A program made the position numbers and the translations under genes. The notes beneath the pieces were generated by a model. That model saw only the letters and a list, made by a program, of their open reading frames with translations, had not been told where the DNA came from and ran no database searches. DNA of 64,000 nt, taken from assembly GCA_037443785.1 (NCBI GenBank), contig JBBINR010000015.1, forward strand, positions 13,082 to 77,081, given 5' to 3'. Origin of the DNA: JAQUOA01 sp037443785 (GTDB lineage: Bacteria > Bacteroidota > Ignavibacteria > UBA10030 > UBA8401). Each line of letters begins with the position of its first letter. The stretch's first letter is position 1. Below are positions 42,393 to 53,100 of the stretch, in pieces.

Positions 42393-45300
42393 TTATAGCA
42401 ATTTTTTGCTCAATGGAAATCGCGCCGTAATACTCGTGCCACTCCCGGGTGTTGAAACGATATCGATAGTTCCGCCTGATTCTGATGCTCGCCTTCGCAT
42501 ATTATCAAGACCATTAATTCTTTCCAGGTTCTTCTCATCAAACCCTTTCCCATCATCCGATATTGTCATACACAGCTCCGCCCCTTGATGTTCCATCCGG
42601 ATGATTACTTTTTTGCAGCGAGAATGCTTAATAATGTTTGTCATGCTTTCTTTGACAATCAACAAAATTGCTCTTTTCAAGAATGGTTCGACTGTCAACG
42701 ACTCCAGCGACGTCATTTCGACTGAAATTCCAATATCCTTTTCTTCACACAACTGCGTCGCGTACGAAATAACTCTTTCTATCAACCGCTCTGAGGGATC
42801 ATTCTTCGGATCCACAGACCAAACAACATCCGAGATTGACTCCATCAATTCACGGGAAATAACTCCGATACGAGAAGGTGCCTCTGTCATTGAGTGCTGT
42901 TTTTTCCTCCCTTTTACCGAAGGAATTTCTTTTGATTGCGTGTCAATAATATCTGACAAGACTGCAATACGTGCCAATCCCGAACCGATCTCATCATGAA
43001 GATCCGATGCAATTCGTGTTCTGACTTTTTCAAATTCTATTTTCCTGTACATCAGAGTGCGGTAGAATAAAAATAACACCGCAATGATACCTAAGCCGAT
43101 CGAAGGAACGAACCACCACCGATTCCTTAAGGGAGGAATCACTTCAAGGACAATCGGATATTTTGCTTCAAGCCATACTCCATCTCGGCCGGCAGCTTTC
43201 ACTTTAAATAAATACGTTCCACCGCGGAGATTCGCATAGCTTACTGAACGTCTTTTCCCGCTGAAAATCCATTGCTGATCAAAGCCTTCAAGTTTGTACG
43301 AATATGAATTTCCTTCAGGCAGTCGAAAATCGAGCGCAGAAAATTCGAATGTAACCGATTGTTCATTAGGGCCAAGCGTTATTGACGCTTCACGAAATTG
43401 ACTTGCCTTTACTGTTTCAAACTTTCCGATTTGCTTTGAGGCAGTAATAATGATGGGAGGGACAAATCGTGCAATGTGCAGATTATCCGGATTGAAGAGA
43501 CTTAACCCTCGAACGCCGCCGAACATCAATCGCCCGCTCTTGCTCGTGAATGATGCACCGGTATTGAATAAATCATCTTGAAATCCGTCCGCACCATAGA
43601 AATTATGAAAATTTGTCCCGTCAAATTTGGAAATGCCGTCGTATGTCGCTATCCATAAATTTTTACGTGAATCTTCCCGGATGCCGACGATGATATCATT
43701 TGGCAAACCATTTTCCGTTGTGTAGTGTGTAAATGTAGCTGTTGAAGGATCAAATAAATTTAATCCGATACGTGTCCCAATCCATAATCTCCCCTTTGAA
43801 TCTTTAAAGAGATCTAAAATCAAATCGTTGGTTAGAGAATGCGGATTATTCGGATTCATTTTATAGACAAAACTTTTTTTAGCATTTCGATCAATCTTGC
43901 ACAGCCCGGCACCAAATGTTCCCACCCAAATTATTCCATCCTTATCCGGCAGCGTCACGCGGACCATATTGAGTGGAAGGACATGCGACGTAGTATCGAA
44001 TCGATGTAAAATTTTTCCGTTATGATTCAATTGAACGACGCCGCCGGCTTCTGTTGAAACCCAAATGAATCCATGGTCATCAGTTCGAAGATCAAAAATA
44101 TGGTCGTCTCGTGAGTCGCTGCTTTGCGAACCTGAGCCAAGAACGTGAATTCCTTTTTTTAATGACGGAGTATATCGGAACAAGCCGTCATTGCCTGAAC
44201 CAATCCAGATGTTTCCGGCGCTATCGCCGCAAACGGCATGAATATTTTTTACAATCGAGCGGTGAGTTGTTTGAATTCCTCTGTTCAAAGGAAAAAATCT
44301 TTTCTTATTAACGTCGAACCGTGTTACCCCTTCCATGGTGCCGATCCAAATCGTTCCATGATTATCGTCATACACGCCGCGCACATAATTATCCGGCAAT
44401 CCTTTCGACGGAGTTTTGTCGCTCCGTAGGTTTAAAATTTCTTCCGGAAGAGAAGCAATTTTTAGCAGCCCGTCAATTGAAGTTCCGATCCACACCAAAT
44501 CCGATCGATCTATAAACAGCGTCCGTGCAGATAACATCATACCGGGATTTGATAAACCATACAATTCAGCTATTGATAATAATATTTTTGAATACGGAGA
44601 ATACCGAAACACACCGACATTAGATGCAATCCAGATATTCCCTGCCGCATCATTTTTTAGTGTAAAAATATTTTTACGATTAGGACGATCGACGACACGA
44701 AAAGGGATTTGAGTAAATTTCTCGTCAACAGGGTCAAATGAATAAAGAAGCCCATTGTTTGTACCAATCCAAATTATTCCAGCCGAATCTTCGCAAAATG
44801 TATTGACTGAAAACGAAGAACCGGTTCTATATTCCGGCGTCGAAATAAATTTTGCGGATTGGATGTGAGCATCATACCGAATCAATCTTCCATCTGTGGT
44901 TCCCCACCATAAGACTCCATTGTGATCTTCAAAGATAGATCGGATAAATGGAAGTTGTTGAATCCCTTGATCTGTTATCACTGAAGTCACAAGGGTAAAA
45001 CGCATTGTGGCAAGGTCACATCGCACAATGCCGCGAAGCCCCGTGATAATCCATAATGTATTTTTACGATCAACACACATGGCAATGATTTGATCGTTGG
45101 GAAGACTGGCCGAATCACCCTTCTTGAATCGATACCGGGATATTGTTTGAGTATACGGATCAACTTTATTAATGCCATCTTCCACGGTTCCTGCCCAAAT
45201 ATTTCCTTCATGGTCTTCCGTAAGCGAGCCAAAAAAACCTTCCGAAACAGTATTTTTATCAAATGGTTTCGGCTTGAAAACTTTAAATGTATATCCATCG

Positions 45301-45479
45301 TAGAGATTCAGACCGTCTGTTGTGCCAATCCAAAGATGTCCCGCTTTATCCTGATAAATGCTGTAGATTTCTCCGCTTGATAACCCTCGCTGCGTGCCAA
45401 TCAGCTCAAATCGGAATGAATTGTTTTCCGAATGACCGATTGCGAAAAAGAGTATTACGGTAAAGAGAATTTTTTTCAT
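42393..45479 (-). CDS. Reg_prop/Y_Y_Y sensor histidine kinase (module 5)
   Basis: About 1028 aa from ATG (MKKILFTVILFFAIGHS, signal peptide); a TTG five codons upstream is less likely. Propeller repeats run over about 20-670 (ELIGTQRGLSSGEIYSIYQD; WIGTTDGLNLYDG). A Y_Y_Y domain (TFEFSALDFRLPEGNSYSYK) and a membrane helix near 775-795 follow. HisKA_3 has phospho-His near 828 in ASDLHDEIGSGL, and HATPase_c has NIIKHS, DDGKGFD and GLDNMRRR. It is the same subtype as kinase 4. It is divergent from the PQQ-propeller gene across 194 bp. Confidence 0.92.
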   Translation of the reverse strand: MKKILFTVILFFAIGHSENNSFRFELIGTQRGLSSGEIYSIYQDKAGHLWIGTTDGLNLYDGYTFKVFKPKPFDKNTVSEGFFGSLTEDHEGNIWAGTVEDGINKVDPYTQTISRYRFKKGDSASLPNDQIIAMCVDRKNTLWIITGLRGIVRCDLATMRFTLVTSVITDQGIQQLPFIRSIFEDHNGVLWWGTTDGRLIRYDAHIQSAKFISTPEYRTGSSFSVNTFCEDSAGIIWIGTNNGLLYSFDPVDEKFTQIPFRVVDRPNRKNIFTLKNDAAGNIWIASNVGVFRYSPYSKILLSIAELYGLSNPGMMLSARTLFIDRSDLVWIGTSIDGLLKIASLPEEILNLRSDKTPSKGLPDNYVRGVYDDNHGTIWIGTMEGVTRFDVNKKRFFPLNRGIQTTHRSIVKNIHAVCGDSAGNIWIGSGNDGLFRYTPSLKKGIHVLGSGSQSSDSRDDHIFDLRTDDHGFIWVSTEAGGVVQLNHNGKILHRFDTTSHVLPLNMVRVTLPDKDGIIWVGTFGAGLCKIDRNAKKSFVYKMNPNNPHSLTNDLILDLFKDSKGRLWIGTRIGLNLFDPSTATFTHYTTENGLPNDIIVGIREDSRKNLWIATYDGISKFDGTNFHNFYGADGFQDDLFNTGASFTSKSGRLMFGGVRGLSLFNPDNLHIARFVPPIIITASKQIGKFETVKASQFREASITLGPNEQSVTFEFSALDFRLPEGNSYSYKLEGFDQQWIFSGKRRSVSYANLRGGTYLFKVKAAGRDGVWLEAKYPIVLEVIPPLRNRWWFVPSIGLGIIAVLFLFYRTLMYRKIEFEKVRTRIASDLHDEIGSGLARIAVLSDIIDTQSKEIPSVKGRKKQHSMTEAPSRIGVISRELMESISDVVWSVDPKNDPSERLIERVISYATQLCEEKDIGISVEMTSLESLTVEPFLKRAILLIVKESMTNIIKHSRCKKVIIRMEHQGAELCMTISDDGKGFDEKNLERINGLDNMRRRASESGGTIDIVSTPGSGTSITARFPLSKKLL

Positions 45480-45565
45480 GGTGCAATTGTACAATCCTTT
45501 CAGCTAAAAACAAAGAAAAGATACTGCAGAAAGCATTTTATTTTTCCCACGTAGAACTTAATGTA

Positions 45566-45594
45566 TTGAATCTGATATTCGTGCAATATATATT
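45566..45594 (+). promoter_or_regulatory. Sigma70-type promoter of the PQQ-propeller gene
   Basis: TTGAAT (45566-45571), 17 bp, TATATT (45589-45594). It leaves a leader of about 75 nt before the ATG at 45674, with AGAGG as ribosome-binding site. Confidence 0.6.
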
Positions 45595-45673
45595 ACTTAT
45601 ATATTTTGATCCCGCCACTTAGAGACATTAAACGTTTCTCCTTCACTATTTTCTCAATTCTCAGAGGTTTTTT

Positions 45674-47506
45674 ATGAAAATCTTGACAAGATTTTTTGTG
45701 GCGGTTCTTTTCACCATTCCTCAGTATCAGTCTTATTCGCAATTCCATGCTGATTCTTCGCATTGCGGTGTTTTTAGTAATTCACAAATTTTTAATGGGG
45801 TTGAATTGAAATGGCGTCTTCAAACGAATGGTGCAGTGCGTTCCACACCCGCCGTGCTTGAAAAAGTAATTATCGTCGGATCATCAGATGGAAATGTCTA
45901 TTGCATTAATAGAAATGACGGAAGCCTGAAGTGGAAATTTACGGCTGCCGGAGCAGTAAATTCCACGCCAATGATAATAGAACAGACCGCGTATTTTGTA
46001 TGCCGAAAAAATATTTTGTATGCCGTCAACATTTCGAATGGCTCACTGCAATGGAAAAAAAATCTTGGCACACCTCTTCCCTATGTATGGGGATTCGATT
46101 ATTATAGTGGCTCACCGGCAATCGATGGGAATACAATGTATGTCGGCAGTGCCAATGGAAATATGTATGCGCTTCGAACGAATGACGGTGAAGAGCTCTG
46201 GACTTTGGCAACGACTTCACCGATTCGTTCTACTCCCGCGATCGATGAAAGAAATATCTATTTTGGCGATTGCTCAGGAAAATTTTTCGCCGTTAATAAA
46301 AAGAACGGCCGCTTGATCTGGCAATTCAATTCGATTGGTGAGGAATTGGATAATGAGAAATTCGGATTTGACCGCAAAGCGATCATCGCTTCTGCCGTTA
46401 TCGATAAGGAGAAAATTATTTTTGGAGGAAGGGATGGATATTTATACGCACTCAAAAAATCGATCGGAACAGAACTGTGGAAATATGATTACCAGATATC
46501 ATGGATTATTTCTACTGCTGCCGTTAAAAATACAATGCTCGTAACAGGAACATCCGATGGACAATTTATCAACTCGATTAATGTCGACAGCGGAAAAGAA
46601 TTATGGAGATTTCAAACAAATGGCCCCGTTTGGGCTTCTCCCTCGATTTCTGGAAACGATGTTGTCATTGTACCAGGCAACGATGGATATGTGTACGCAT
46701 TGAAATTGCAAACCGGTGAAGAACTGTGGAGATATAAAATAGGGCCGCAAATATTTTCTTCGGCAATTCCAAGGGATAACGATGTATATTTCGGAAGTGA
46801 TGATGGTTCGATTTATGCACTGACTACCAAATCGATTCAACGGCAACCGATTAAATCCATCAAGAGAGCCGTATTCTGGACGAAAGAACCGATTTTTCAA
46901 GCATTTAGAAACGGGATGGATGTATATGTTCGTGATTATTTTATCCGAGAAGGATATGATTTTTACGACGAAACCGATGTCAAAGATTTCCTGCTAAAAC
47001 AAATTCACAATGATACGGCAAGCGTTATCGTGTTCGCCAGCAATTATTTTTTACCCTCGATAATCCAGGATACGTTAGGATCAAACATATTTCAAGAATA
47101 CCTAAAAACAGGCGGCAAAGCTGTGTTTCTTGGAATGAATCCTGCCGTTTATCAAATCGATTATGAAAAGAAACAATTCGGCGGATTCGATTTTTCACTC
47201 TCGAAAAAAATTAGTGGAATCGAATACCAATATAAAGATTTACGAAGCCACGGTGGATTTTATGCTTCTTTTATTACTGACCAAGGAAAACAATGGGGAT
47301 TACGGCATAATTTTGTCGGTGTTGCAGGAATGCCGATTCACGACATAGATGTTCCGTTGGCAGTCGATGATAACGGAAATGCATCAGCGTGGGTGAAGAA
47401 ATTCAGCACTCGAAACGGTTCAGGATTTGTTCAATTATTTCTTACGCCGGACCGCTTGATTGAACTTCCTGAAATTCAAAAGGCAGCGGAATACGGATTA
47501 CGATAA
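45674..47506 (+). CDS. Secreted PQQ-type beta-propeller with GATase-like C-terminal domain
   Basis: 610 aa with a signal peptide ending SYSQ. Residues about 45-385 carry seven or eight PQQ/BamB-type blades (VYCINRNDGSLKWKF, MYALRTNDGEELW, VYALKLQTGEELWRY). The C-terminal ~210 aa (EGYDFYDETDVKDFL, VIVFASNYFLP, YLKTGGKAVFLGMNP) looks like a glutamine-amidotransferase/ThuA-like Rossmann fold without an evident Cys-His-Glu triad. No T9SS signal is present, so it is likely periplasmic. It is the only plus-strand gene between 1 and 55 kb and stands divergent to the module 5 kinase. Function unknown. Confidence 0.8.
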   Translation: MKILTRFFVAVLFTIPQYQSYSQFHADSSHCGVFSNSQIFNGVELKWRLQTNGAVRSTPAVLEKVIIVGSSDGNVYCINRNDGSLKWKFTAAGAVNSTPMIIEQTAYFVCRKNILYAVNISNGSLQWKKNLGTPLPYVWGFDYYSGSPAIDGNTMYVGSANGNMYALRTNDGEELWTLATTSPIRSTPAIDERNIYFGDCSGKFFAVNKKNGRLIWQFNSIGEELDNEKFGFDRKAIIASAVIDKEKIIFGGRDGYLYALKKSIGTELWKYDYQISWIISTAAVKNTMLVTGTSDGQFINSINVDSGKELWRFQTNGPVWASPSISGNDVVIVPGNDGYVYALKLQTGEELWRYKIGPQIFSSAIPRDNDVYFGSDDGSIYALTTKSIQRQPIKSIKRAVFWTKEPIFQAFRNGMDVYVRDYFIREGYDFYDETDVKDFLLKQIHNDTASVIVFASNYFLPSIIQDTLGSNIFQEYLKTGGKAVFLGMNPAVYQIDYEKKQFGGFDFSLSKKISGIEYQYKDLRSHGGFYASFITDQGKQWGLRHNFVGVAGMPIHDIDVPLAVDDNGNASAWVKKFSTRNGSGFVQLFLTPDRLIELPEIQKAAEYGLR

Positions 47507-47552
47507 GGCAAAGTTTGTTTCAAATTTTTCTGAACAAATTGAGGTCCGCGGA

Positions 47553-48833
47553 TTAAAAGCCGCACCCTACAGAAATCGCAAATCCGAACACAGAATAATT
47601 ATTATAGGCATCGTTTGATTTATTCCGAAGGTAATTTGAACTTATTGAAACATCAAAACCGAATCCATCGTCAACCGAAAAAAATTTCGATATGTACATT
47701 TCACAATTTGCAACGACATCGGTACGATGATTGTTTATAATACCGCCGGAAAGAAGATCATAACTTGGCGTTTCAAATGTATTTTGTTCAATATCAATAG
47801 TTGAGGAAAATTGAATATTGAAAGGCAGAAGGTATTTTATCATACAATGCAGTTCAGGACCTTGCGAACTAAAAGCACCGTTATATAAATCTTCATTCAA
47901 TGTACGACTGGACGTATTTTGAACGAGCGTAAGCAGCGTTGAATGAGAATTAACTCGATACAAAATTTCTGCTCGTATCGATGCGGCATTCCAATTCTTT
48001 TGAATGTACCCGCCCAATGCAATTTGATAGGTGCTTTTGGTACCGGGATTTTTTAAAATAGTTTTGTCAGATTCACTGCTGTCGGAATAGGTAAAATACT
48101 GCCAATGCTTTTGTTGGCCGTTTCCTACTAAAATGGAATCGGTAAAAGTTTGCACGACATAGGACCGAGTTTCTTCGAATAAACTCGTATCGTACGTTAT
48201 CTTCGGGAAATATTTTAATCCGGCTCTGACAATGCCCCCGTATTGAAATTGTGTATTTGTGCTCTTTTCTATACTGACGAAAACTAATTCAGATATATTT
48301 TGGTAAGGATGAAGATATTGATAATATCGATACTGCGTCCCGTTCATGACCCGTACAACCAGATCACTCTCAATATTTATCCGCAGAGCATTGTTCCATA
48401 ACAAGCCATTATTATTAAATTCTTGATACTCTTTCTTGTCATGCCGGGCAGTAATTTGAACGTCGGTATGAAAATATGTACCGGCCGAATCCTGCTGATT
48501 TTCATCGTCACTGTCGACGCTGATTGGCTGCGATAGGGAAGATAATTTTTTATCAAATCCAGCACCAAGGCGATGTTCGTAATAATTACGGAGGGAAAAG
48601 CGGTGAAAGATCATCGAGCCGCCAACGTATTGGAATTTTAGATGGGAAGTTTCTACTTGATGATCGGAATTTATTTCAAGATAGGTTTGAAGAATTTGGT
48701 CAGACACTCTGTGATAGTCGTAAAGCGGATTCGTCGATTGCCCGTATGATGCTGATCCATATCCCGATATTTGTCCGACACCGGTGTGATAAAAATTTAC
48801 AAGAGAAAAAATAACAACGATACTTTTTTTCAT
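47553..48833 (-). CDS. Outer-membrane beta-barrel-like protein of exopolysaccharide operon
   Basis: 426 aa with a signal peptide ending GVGQ. The mature part has alternating aromatic/polar strands and ends in Phe (ISVGCGF), the usual C-terminal residue of outer-membrane barrels. No family recognised. Its ATG overlaps the TGA of the glycosyltransferase gene (ATGA) and it has no ribosome-binding site, so it depends on coupling. In pga/bcs-type systems the last component is an outer-membrane export pore; such a role fits but is inference. Confidence 0.7.
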   Translation of the reverse strand: MKKSIVVIFSLVNFYHTGVGQISGYGSASYGQSTNPLYDYHRVSDQILQTYLEINSDHQVETSHLKFQYVGGSMIFHRFSLRNYYEHRLGAGFDKKLSSLSQPISVDSDDENQQDSAGTYFHTDVQITARHDKKEYQEFNNNGLLWNNALRINIESDLVVRVMNGTQYRYYQYLHPYQNISELVFVSIEKSTNTQFQYGGIVRAGLKYFPKITYDTSLFEETRSYVVQTFTDSILVGNGQQKHWQYFTYSDSSESDKTILKNPGTKSTYQIALGGYIQKNWNAASIRAEILYRVNSHSTLLTLVQNTSSRTLNEDLYNGAFSSQGPELHCMIKYLLPFNIQFSSTIDIEQNTFETPSYDLLSGGIINNHRTDVVANCEMYISKFFSVDDGFGFDVSISSNYLRNKSNDAYNNYSVFGFAISVGCGF

Positions 48834-50104
48834 TGCAATTTTTTGGGTTCCGTGTCAAATCGCACCGTTTTTGCCCAAACACGTTTTTCCTTCTTGATGT
48901 ACTCTTGATACGCCGCTTTCAAAACAATGTAGATCCACAATTGACAGTAGGTAAAATACATCAGCAAAATAATTCCAATTTTTTTAAAACCATCTTCGTC
49001 ATCGTATGAGATGGCAAGCGTGATTTCAAAAATGAACAAAACAAATGCCATGATCCAAACGAAAGTGTACGGACCGGGCAAAGCAATACTGACAAGATTT
49101 GTCACGCTTAACAGAAAAAGGAGATCGGAAACAATAATGGCAAAGAAAAATGTATAATACAATGAAAGCGTATAGAGAATATCAAACGCCAACCGTTTAT
49201 TTTTGAATTTCGGAATGTGCTTATAAAATTTTGAAATAACATAATTATTCCCGCGCACCCATCGCATTCGCTGTTTAATCCATACTTTCCATTCCTGCGG
49301 CTCTTGTTCATACGTAATAGAATAGGGAATAAATTTTATTTTATATCCTTCTTCATAAATTCTAATGCTCAATTCCGAATCTTCCGTCAGCGCTTCTTCA
49401 TCCCATCCGTTTAATTGATTGATCAACCACGACCACATGACAAAATTCGTTCCAGGCAACGTGGAGACGTTATGCATTTGCCATCGGCCTGCTTGAAGCA
49501 TCGATTGGAAACTTAGCGTTTCGACATTGATGAACTTTGTCAAAAGATTATAATTCTTGTTCACGGTCCTAAATTTTCCCAACACTGCGCCGAGTTCAGG
49601 ATCCGAAATAAGATTCGCGACAAGATATTTCAACGCATGCTTATCCGGCGTATTGTCGGCATCGTAAATTGCAATCACTTCCGCTTTTGCCTGTTTAATT
49701 CCAAGATTCAATGCGCGTGATTTACCTTTCCCTCCTTCTCCTTTTGGAACGTCAAATAATTCCACTCGTGCATCTCGTTGGGCAAAATCTAAAATAATGT
49801 CTTTTGTCCTGTCGACCGATCCGTCGTTGATAATAATGATCTTTAATTTATCTTTCGGGTAATCAAGTTCCAGCATTGAGGCAATGGTCGCACCGATGAC
49901 TTTTTCCTCGTTATGTGCCGGAATGAGAATTGCACACGTTGGAAAATCGTACCTGGTCTCATCAATAGTTTTCTTTTCCTTAAAGGACCGAAGAAGATTG
50001 ACAAACCCGTACACCGTCAGGACAAATTGATACATAATCATAAACCAGATCAGAATAACGGCAACCACAAACAGGAAGCTAAGATCGACTTCTAAAATGC
50101 TCAT
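48830..50104 (-). CDS. Processive GT2 family glycosyltransferase (PgaC/BcsA-like)
   Basis: 424 aa. N-terminal membrane helix(es) (about 8-35), then a GT-A catalytic domain with ILIPAHNEE, INDGSVDRT, YDADNTPD (the DxD), the acceptor motif TEDSEL and a KQRMRW version of the QxxRW motif, then three to four C-terminal membrane helices. This pattern fits inner-membrane synthases that polymerise UDP-sugars (PNAG, cellulose or hyaluronan type). Neighbours supply an epimerase and a deacetylase/hydrolase fusion. The polymer is not known. Confidence 0.88.
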   Translation of the reverse strand: MSILEVDLSFLFVVAVILIWFMIMYQFVLTVYGFVNLLRSFKEKKTIDETRYDFPTCAILIPAHNEEKVIGATIASMLELDYPKDKLKIIIINDGSVDRTKDIILDFAQRDARVELFDVPKGEGGKGKSRALNLGIKQAKAEVIAIYDADNTPDKHALKYLVANLISDPELGAVLGKFRTVNKNYNLLTKFINVETLSFQSMLQAGRWQMHNVSTLPGTNFVMWSWLINQLNGWDEEALTEDSELSIRIYEEGYKIKFIPYSITYEQEPQEWKVWIKQRMRWVRGNNYVISKFYKHIPKFKNKRLAFDILYTLSLYYTFFFAIIVSDLLFLLSVTNLVSIALPGPYTFVWIMAFVLFIFEITLAISYDDEDGFKKIGIILLMYFTYCQLWIYIVLKAAYQEYIKKEKRVWAKTVRFDTEPKKLQ

Positions 50105-50108
50105 AAAA

Positions 50109-53100
50109 TTATTTTGACCTTTGTACTGCTGTACGCTTAATAATTTTCAGTGAAAGATACATTAAAAATAACATCAATATTGCAATTGTTCCAAAGATCG
50201 CTATTGCCGTTGTTGACCATAAACTGGTGACATTAACTCCAAAACTAAACTGATCCCCTGCGATCAATTCAACACTGTGTTTGCCGGGGGGAAGAAAAAT
50301 TGAGAAACAATCGTTGCCTTTCATTACCGTGAACTGGATTGGATTCCCGTCAACCGAAACATTGGTTGGGGCGGCAGATAATGAAATTAACGTCCGCATG
50401 TCAGATTCATAATCAAACATGACTTCCCTCAGTCCATAATGAATGGAATGAATGATCCCTGTGAACGAAAGTATTTTCGTATTCAGTTGAGAAGTTGAAA
50501 ATGAACCTGAAGGTTCGTTGGATACGGCAATGGCATGAGTACCCGCAGGGATTAAAAAACTATTACCACGGAACGCTGTGACAGGATCGCCGTCGATCAT
50601 CAACTGCGTAATTCCTTTGGGCATTTTCAAGAGGAAATGATACGGTGAAACGCTTTCAAATCCAGATTCGATTGATCGCAGATTCACGGCCGCTGCAGAA
50701 GCATTCGCAAAGAAACTCATATCCTGAGGATTGACACTCGATTCCGAATAGATCGTGAATCTATTCGATCCGCGGGCGGCAGCATCGATTAAATCGAAAC
50801 TTTCCGCACCGGTCTGGATTGACGTGGGGAATGGAGTTACAATTTCTTTTTTCCTGAACGAAAGGATATTGAGATCCAACAAGACTTTACTTGCGTCACC
50901 GGTTAACGACGAATATTTTTTTCCCATGTCAACGTAGCGAAGCGGCGATGTCGACCACGCCTTTTCTGGATCTTCCACTTGGAGAAGGAATCCATATTTC
51001 TTTTGCAGTTGAAGTATGGTGCTCATGTCAACGCCAAGGTATTCGCGCAGTTCCGGTGAACCCAATTCATCCATTGCCGTAATAATCACCTGAAATCCGT
51101 TTTTCTCTTTTTCCAGCGGAACAATCGCATTCAATATTTTTTCATAAACTTTACGAAGCCGATTTACTCGATATTCAATAATGGATTTTTTTATGTCAGA
51201 CCGATTCTTCCAGTAAAATTCCGATGCGGGATCAAATATTTTTGTCAGCTCGATATTCGCTGTTGATCGCAGCTTCTGTTGAGCGGATACATGCATCGGT
51301 GTAAAAAAGTTTGGATCCTCGAATCCTCTGCCGGCTTCGAAATATACTTCCGCAATATTCGCACCATCCCAATCATACTTTGCCAGAAAGTCACTGTAAT
51401 GTTTAATCATTTCATCAACGCATCGGTCATCCGTCAGTGCAACCGGGTATCGCCACGATGGACGAACATCTTCTCCTTTAAAATTTTTCTCGCGCCATTC
51501 AGGATGCTCCAGCCAAAATTTTTGACTGACCTGCGGTGGTTCCAGCCATGCAAAAACAAGAATGCCATTGGCATGGGCAAGCCGAATCAATCGCTCATAA
51601 TCATAAGTATACTTCGGATATTCATGCCAACCTGCCGCATGAACGACACGAACTCCATTCTGCACCCATTGCTTCACAAGCTGTTCAATGCTGTAGGTGT
51701 GCCGAAACCCCGGATCAAAATAGACATCAAGATTTTCTCGACGAACGATTGGGCGCATCTGAAAATATTTTCTGACGTACTCCATCAGATATGGATAAAG
51801 ACTGTATCCTTCTCTCGAATACGGATCGAAACGAGAATTAATATAGATGACTTTCCCTTTGCCAAATCTTTTTCCGATAACCATTGGAACTTCGGTTATT
51901 TCGTCGTAACAAAATACTTCATCCAACTGGTCGGGTTCAAATTTTGTCACCAGTTCCGGATAGCGCCAGCTAATTTGTTCTTCAGGGAAATACTTGTCAC
52001 GAATCCTATTTACCATCATCCGAGAATTGGTGTAATTGATTCCCAGCTCTTTTGCCAATTCATTTTTTGCATCGGTAATAATGCATCCGCCAGTTTCAAC
52101 AAACGTGGTAATCGTCGTATAATCCTGTTCGTTTAACGAATCAACAAAAGCAAACGGCACAATCAACAAATTATATTTTGTCACATCGATTGGTTGGTGC
52201 AAAAATATCGTATCAACGCCGATATGAACTGAGTTAAGAACCGATGCAAAGGAGGCCTGGTCGTGAAATGCGGCGCCGCGTGCGTGATGATTCCACAAAA
52301 TTGCCGCTTTCGACTCTCTCCAGTTCTCATCGGATGGGAAAATATTTTCATAGAAATGTTCGGCTGTGCTCACAACGCTTTCTAACGTCGAAACCGGTTT
52401 TTCACGGAATTCGACCGGCTCGGCTTTGTAAAATTCTCCATTCTCCAGCTCAATATTTTTTGTTATCGCTCCTTTTAACCGTCCCTCTGAAACACCCTTT
52501 CGGATAATTTCGCCGTTCCGATCAAAATACGATTCTGAAAGATATTGATCGGTCATTTTCATCGAATATTGCTGCGAACCGGAAAGGATCACTCTGTCCT
52601 GCGTTTTTACCAAATTTTTTTGCTCGCCAAGATCGATATAGGTAAATCCAAGTTGCTGGATTCCGTCAACAAGCTCGCCTAACAAATCAAGATCCAAAAA
52701 TGGGTGAAAGAACAGTGAAGCAAATCCATCGCGCACATACAGGTTTGCTTTTGCATTCTTCAAAAGATTTTTGACATACGTTCTGCTGATTTCTTTATCG
52801 GAATTCAATGGAACGTAACCGAGGTTTTCGGGATAAATTTTTTGCCCAAAAAGATCTTTATTGATCACATAAGGGAAGTATTGACTGTAATCATAATCTT
52901 CTATTGAAAGGCGCTGCTCCATTGCCGCACTGAAATATTTTGACACCGTCTTATAGAGTTTGAATGATGCTGTATAATGCGGCGTTTCCCAGAGAAGAGG
53001 ATATAATCCATTCTTCATAAACTCTTGAATTCCGATTTCCAATTTTCGTGAAATTGATTCCTCGGTCTCCCCTTTAATAGGTGAATTGGTGCTTTCATCC

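Noticed and set aside
1..45479. Standard polysaccharide utilisation locus
   Set aside because: Despite Reg_prop kinases there is no SusC/SusD pair, glycoside hydrolase or sulfatase in this part.
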